Shown here one piece after another: positions 5,777-6,307 of a stretch of DNA of 6,307 nucleotides (position 1 is the stretch's first letter; the number at the start of each line of letters is the position of its first letter). The notes beneath the pieces were generated by a model. It saw only the letters and a list, made by a program, of their open reading frames with translations. It had not been told where the DNA came from and made no database searches. The DNA comes from Stenotrophomonas sp. (GTDB lineage: Bacteria > Pseudomonadota > Gammaproteobacteria > Xanthomonadales > Xanthomonadaceae), in the NCBI GenBank assembly GCA_003248565.1, contig QFOV01000197.1, forward strand, positions 1 through 6,307, written 5' to 3'. The position numbers were made by a program, and so were the translations under genes.

Positions 5777-5802
5777 CTGTTCAACTCACGCAGGTTGGCC
5801 TA

Positions 5803-6307
5803 TCAGCCTTCCCACTTGCCCTGTGCAGCCAGGCCGTTTTCCTTGGCACGCTCGAACACGGTCTTCTGTGCGGCAGCGTAGTTGCCCTTCATGTCCTTGG
5901 CCCACAGCTTCAGTGCAGCCTGCTGCATGGCGCGGCCGTAGGAGAAGCTCAGCGGCCACGGCAAGGTGCCGACCTGGTTCATGGCATTGAGGTGAGCGGT
6001 GGACTGCTCGTCGCTCTGGCCACCGGACAGGAACACCACACCCGGCAGGATCGCCGGCACGGTCGACTTCAGGCACATCACGGTGGACTCGGCCACTTCC
6101 TCGACATCCACCTGCTCGTCACAGGCCTTGCCCGGAATGACCATCGAGGCCTTCAGGATGGTGCCTTCCAGCACCACGTTCTGCTGGTACAGGGCGTCGA
6201 ACAGCGAACGCAGGGTGGCTTCGGTGACTTCGTAGCAGGTCTCGATGTCGTGGTCGCCGTCCATGATCACTTCCGGCTCGACCATCGGCACCAGGCCGCA
6301 TTCCTGG
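5803..6307 (-). CDS. Class I fructose-bisphosphate aldolase (partial, C-terminal half)
   Basis: The enzyme cleaves fructose 1,6-bisphosphate to glyceraldehyde 3-phosphate and dihydroxyacetone phosphate in glycolysis, and catalyses the reverse in gluconeogenesis. The window holds the last 167 codons; the family is usually about 330-360 residues, so the N-terminal half lies beyond 6307. The Schiff-base lysine is in EGTILKASMVIPGK (codon 6151-6153), matching EGTLLKPNMVTPGH of rabbit muscle aldolase. FLSGGQSDEQSTAHLNAMN and FSYGRAMQQAALKLW are the phosphate-binding and C-terminal core motifs. The protein ends LAAQGKWEG, so the flexible animal tail with its terminal tyrosine is missing. This is the animal-type class I family, not the DhnA/FbaB type and not the zinc class II type. 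Its own terminator follows. An internal ATG at 6291 is within conserved sequence and is not the start. Confidence 0.95.
   Translation of the reverse strand, partial: QECGLVPMVEPEVIMDGDHDIETCYEVTEATLRSLFDALYQQNVVLEGTILKASMVIPGKACDEQVDVEEVAESTVMCLKSTVPAILPGVVFLSGGQSDEQSTAHLNAMNQVGTLPWPLSFSYGRAMQQAALKLWAKDMKGNYAAAQKTVFERAKENGLAAQGKWEG

Noticed and set aside
5569..5784. N-terminal extension of the M1 peptidase to an ATG at 5784
   Set aside because: It would translate the REP pair and place the signal peptide 72 residues inside the protein. The AGGGA site and signal peptide at 5568 argue against it.

Overview
The window is ordinary high-GC chromosomal DNA of a gammaproteobacterium, most likely of the family Xanthomonadaceae and probably Stenotrophomonas. 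This rests on three things: the protein sequences (a CysB-type regulator, a fused siroheme synthase, a Xanthomonas-like cysteine synthase and an animal-type class I aldolase), the REP-like GTGGGAGC...GCCGC repeats, and the C-rich/G-rich intergenic palindrome. The genus is inferred from remembered family resemblance, not from a search.

Layout. (1) Positions 1-710, minus strand: the N-terminal 236 codons of cysB, the LysR-type sulfur regulator, cut by the window edge. (2) Positions 711-877: a divergent control region with a 15-base AT-rich palindrome of LysR-box form. (3) Positions 878-3321, plus strand: cysG (siroheme synthase) and cysK (cysteine synthase), 20 bases apart, closed by a strong intrinsic terminator. 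(4) Positions 3492-4082, plus strand: a stand-alone macrodomain protein of the YmdB type. (5) Positions 4083-4260: no gene, but a 125-base element with perfect 24-base inverted arms, each of which is also a G-quadruplex motif. (6) Positions 4261-5568, minus strand: a short secreted M1-family metallopeptidase. (7) Positions 5569-5802: no gene; it holds an inverted REP pair and the aldolase terminator. (8) Positions 5803-6307, minus strand: the C-terminal half of a class I fructose-bisphosphate aldolase, cut by the window edge.

Functionally the left half is one sulfur-assimilation unit. CysB senses sulfur status. CysG makes the siroheme needed by sulfite reductase. CysK joins the resulting sulfide to O-acetylserine to give cysteine. 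The right half is a set of unrelated housekeeping or accessory genes separated by terminators and repeats. I see no mobile element, CRISPR array, tRNA or rRNA, and no clear undescribed system. The items most worth a second look are the convergent G-quadruplex palindrome, the divergent CysB-box region with its bearing on the cysG start, and the minimal M1 peptidase with a non-canonical GAMEN motif.
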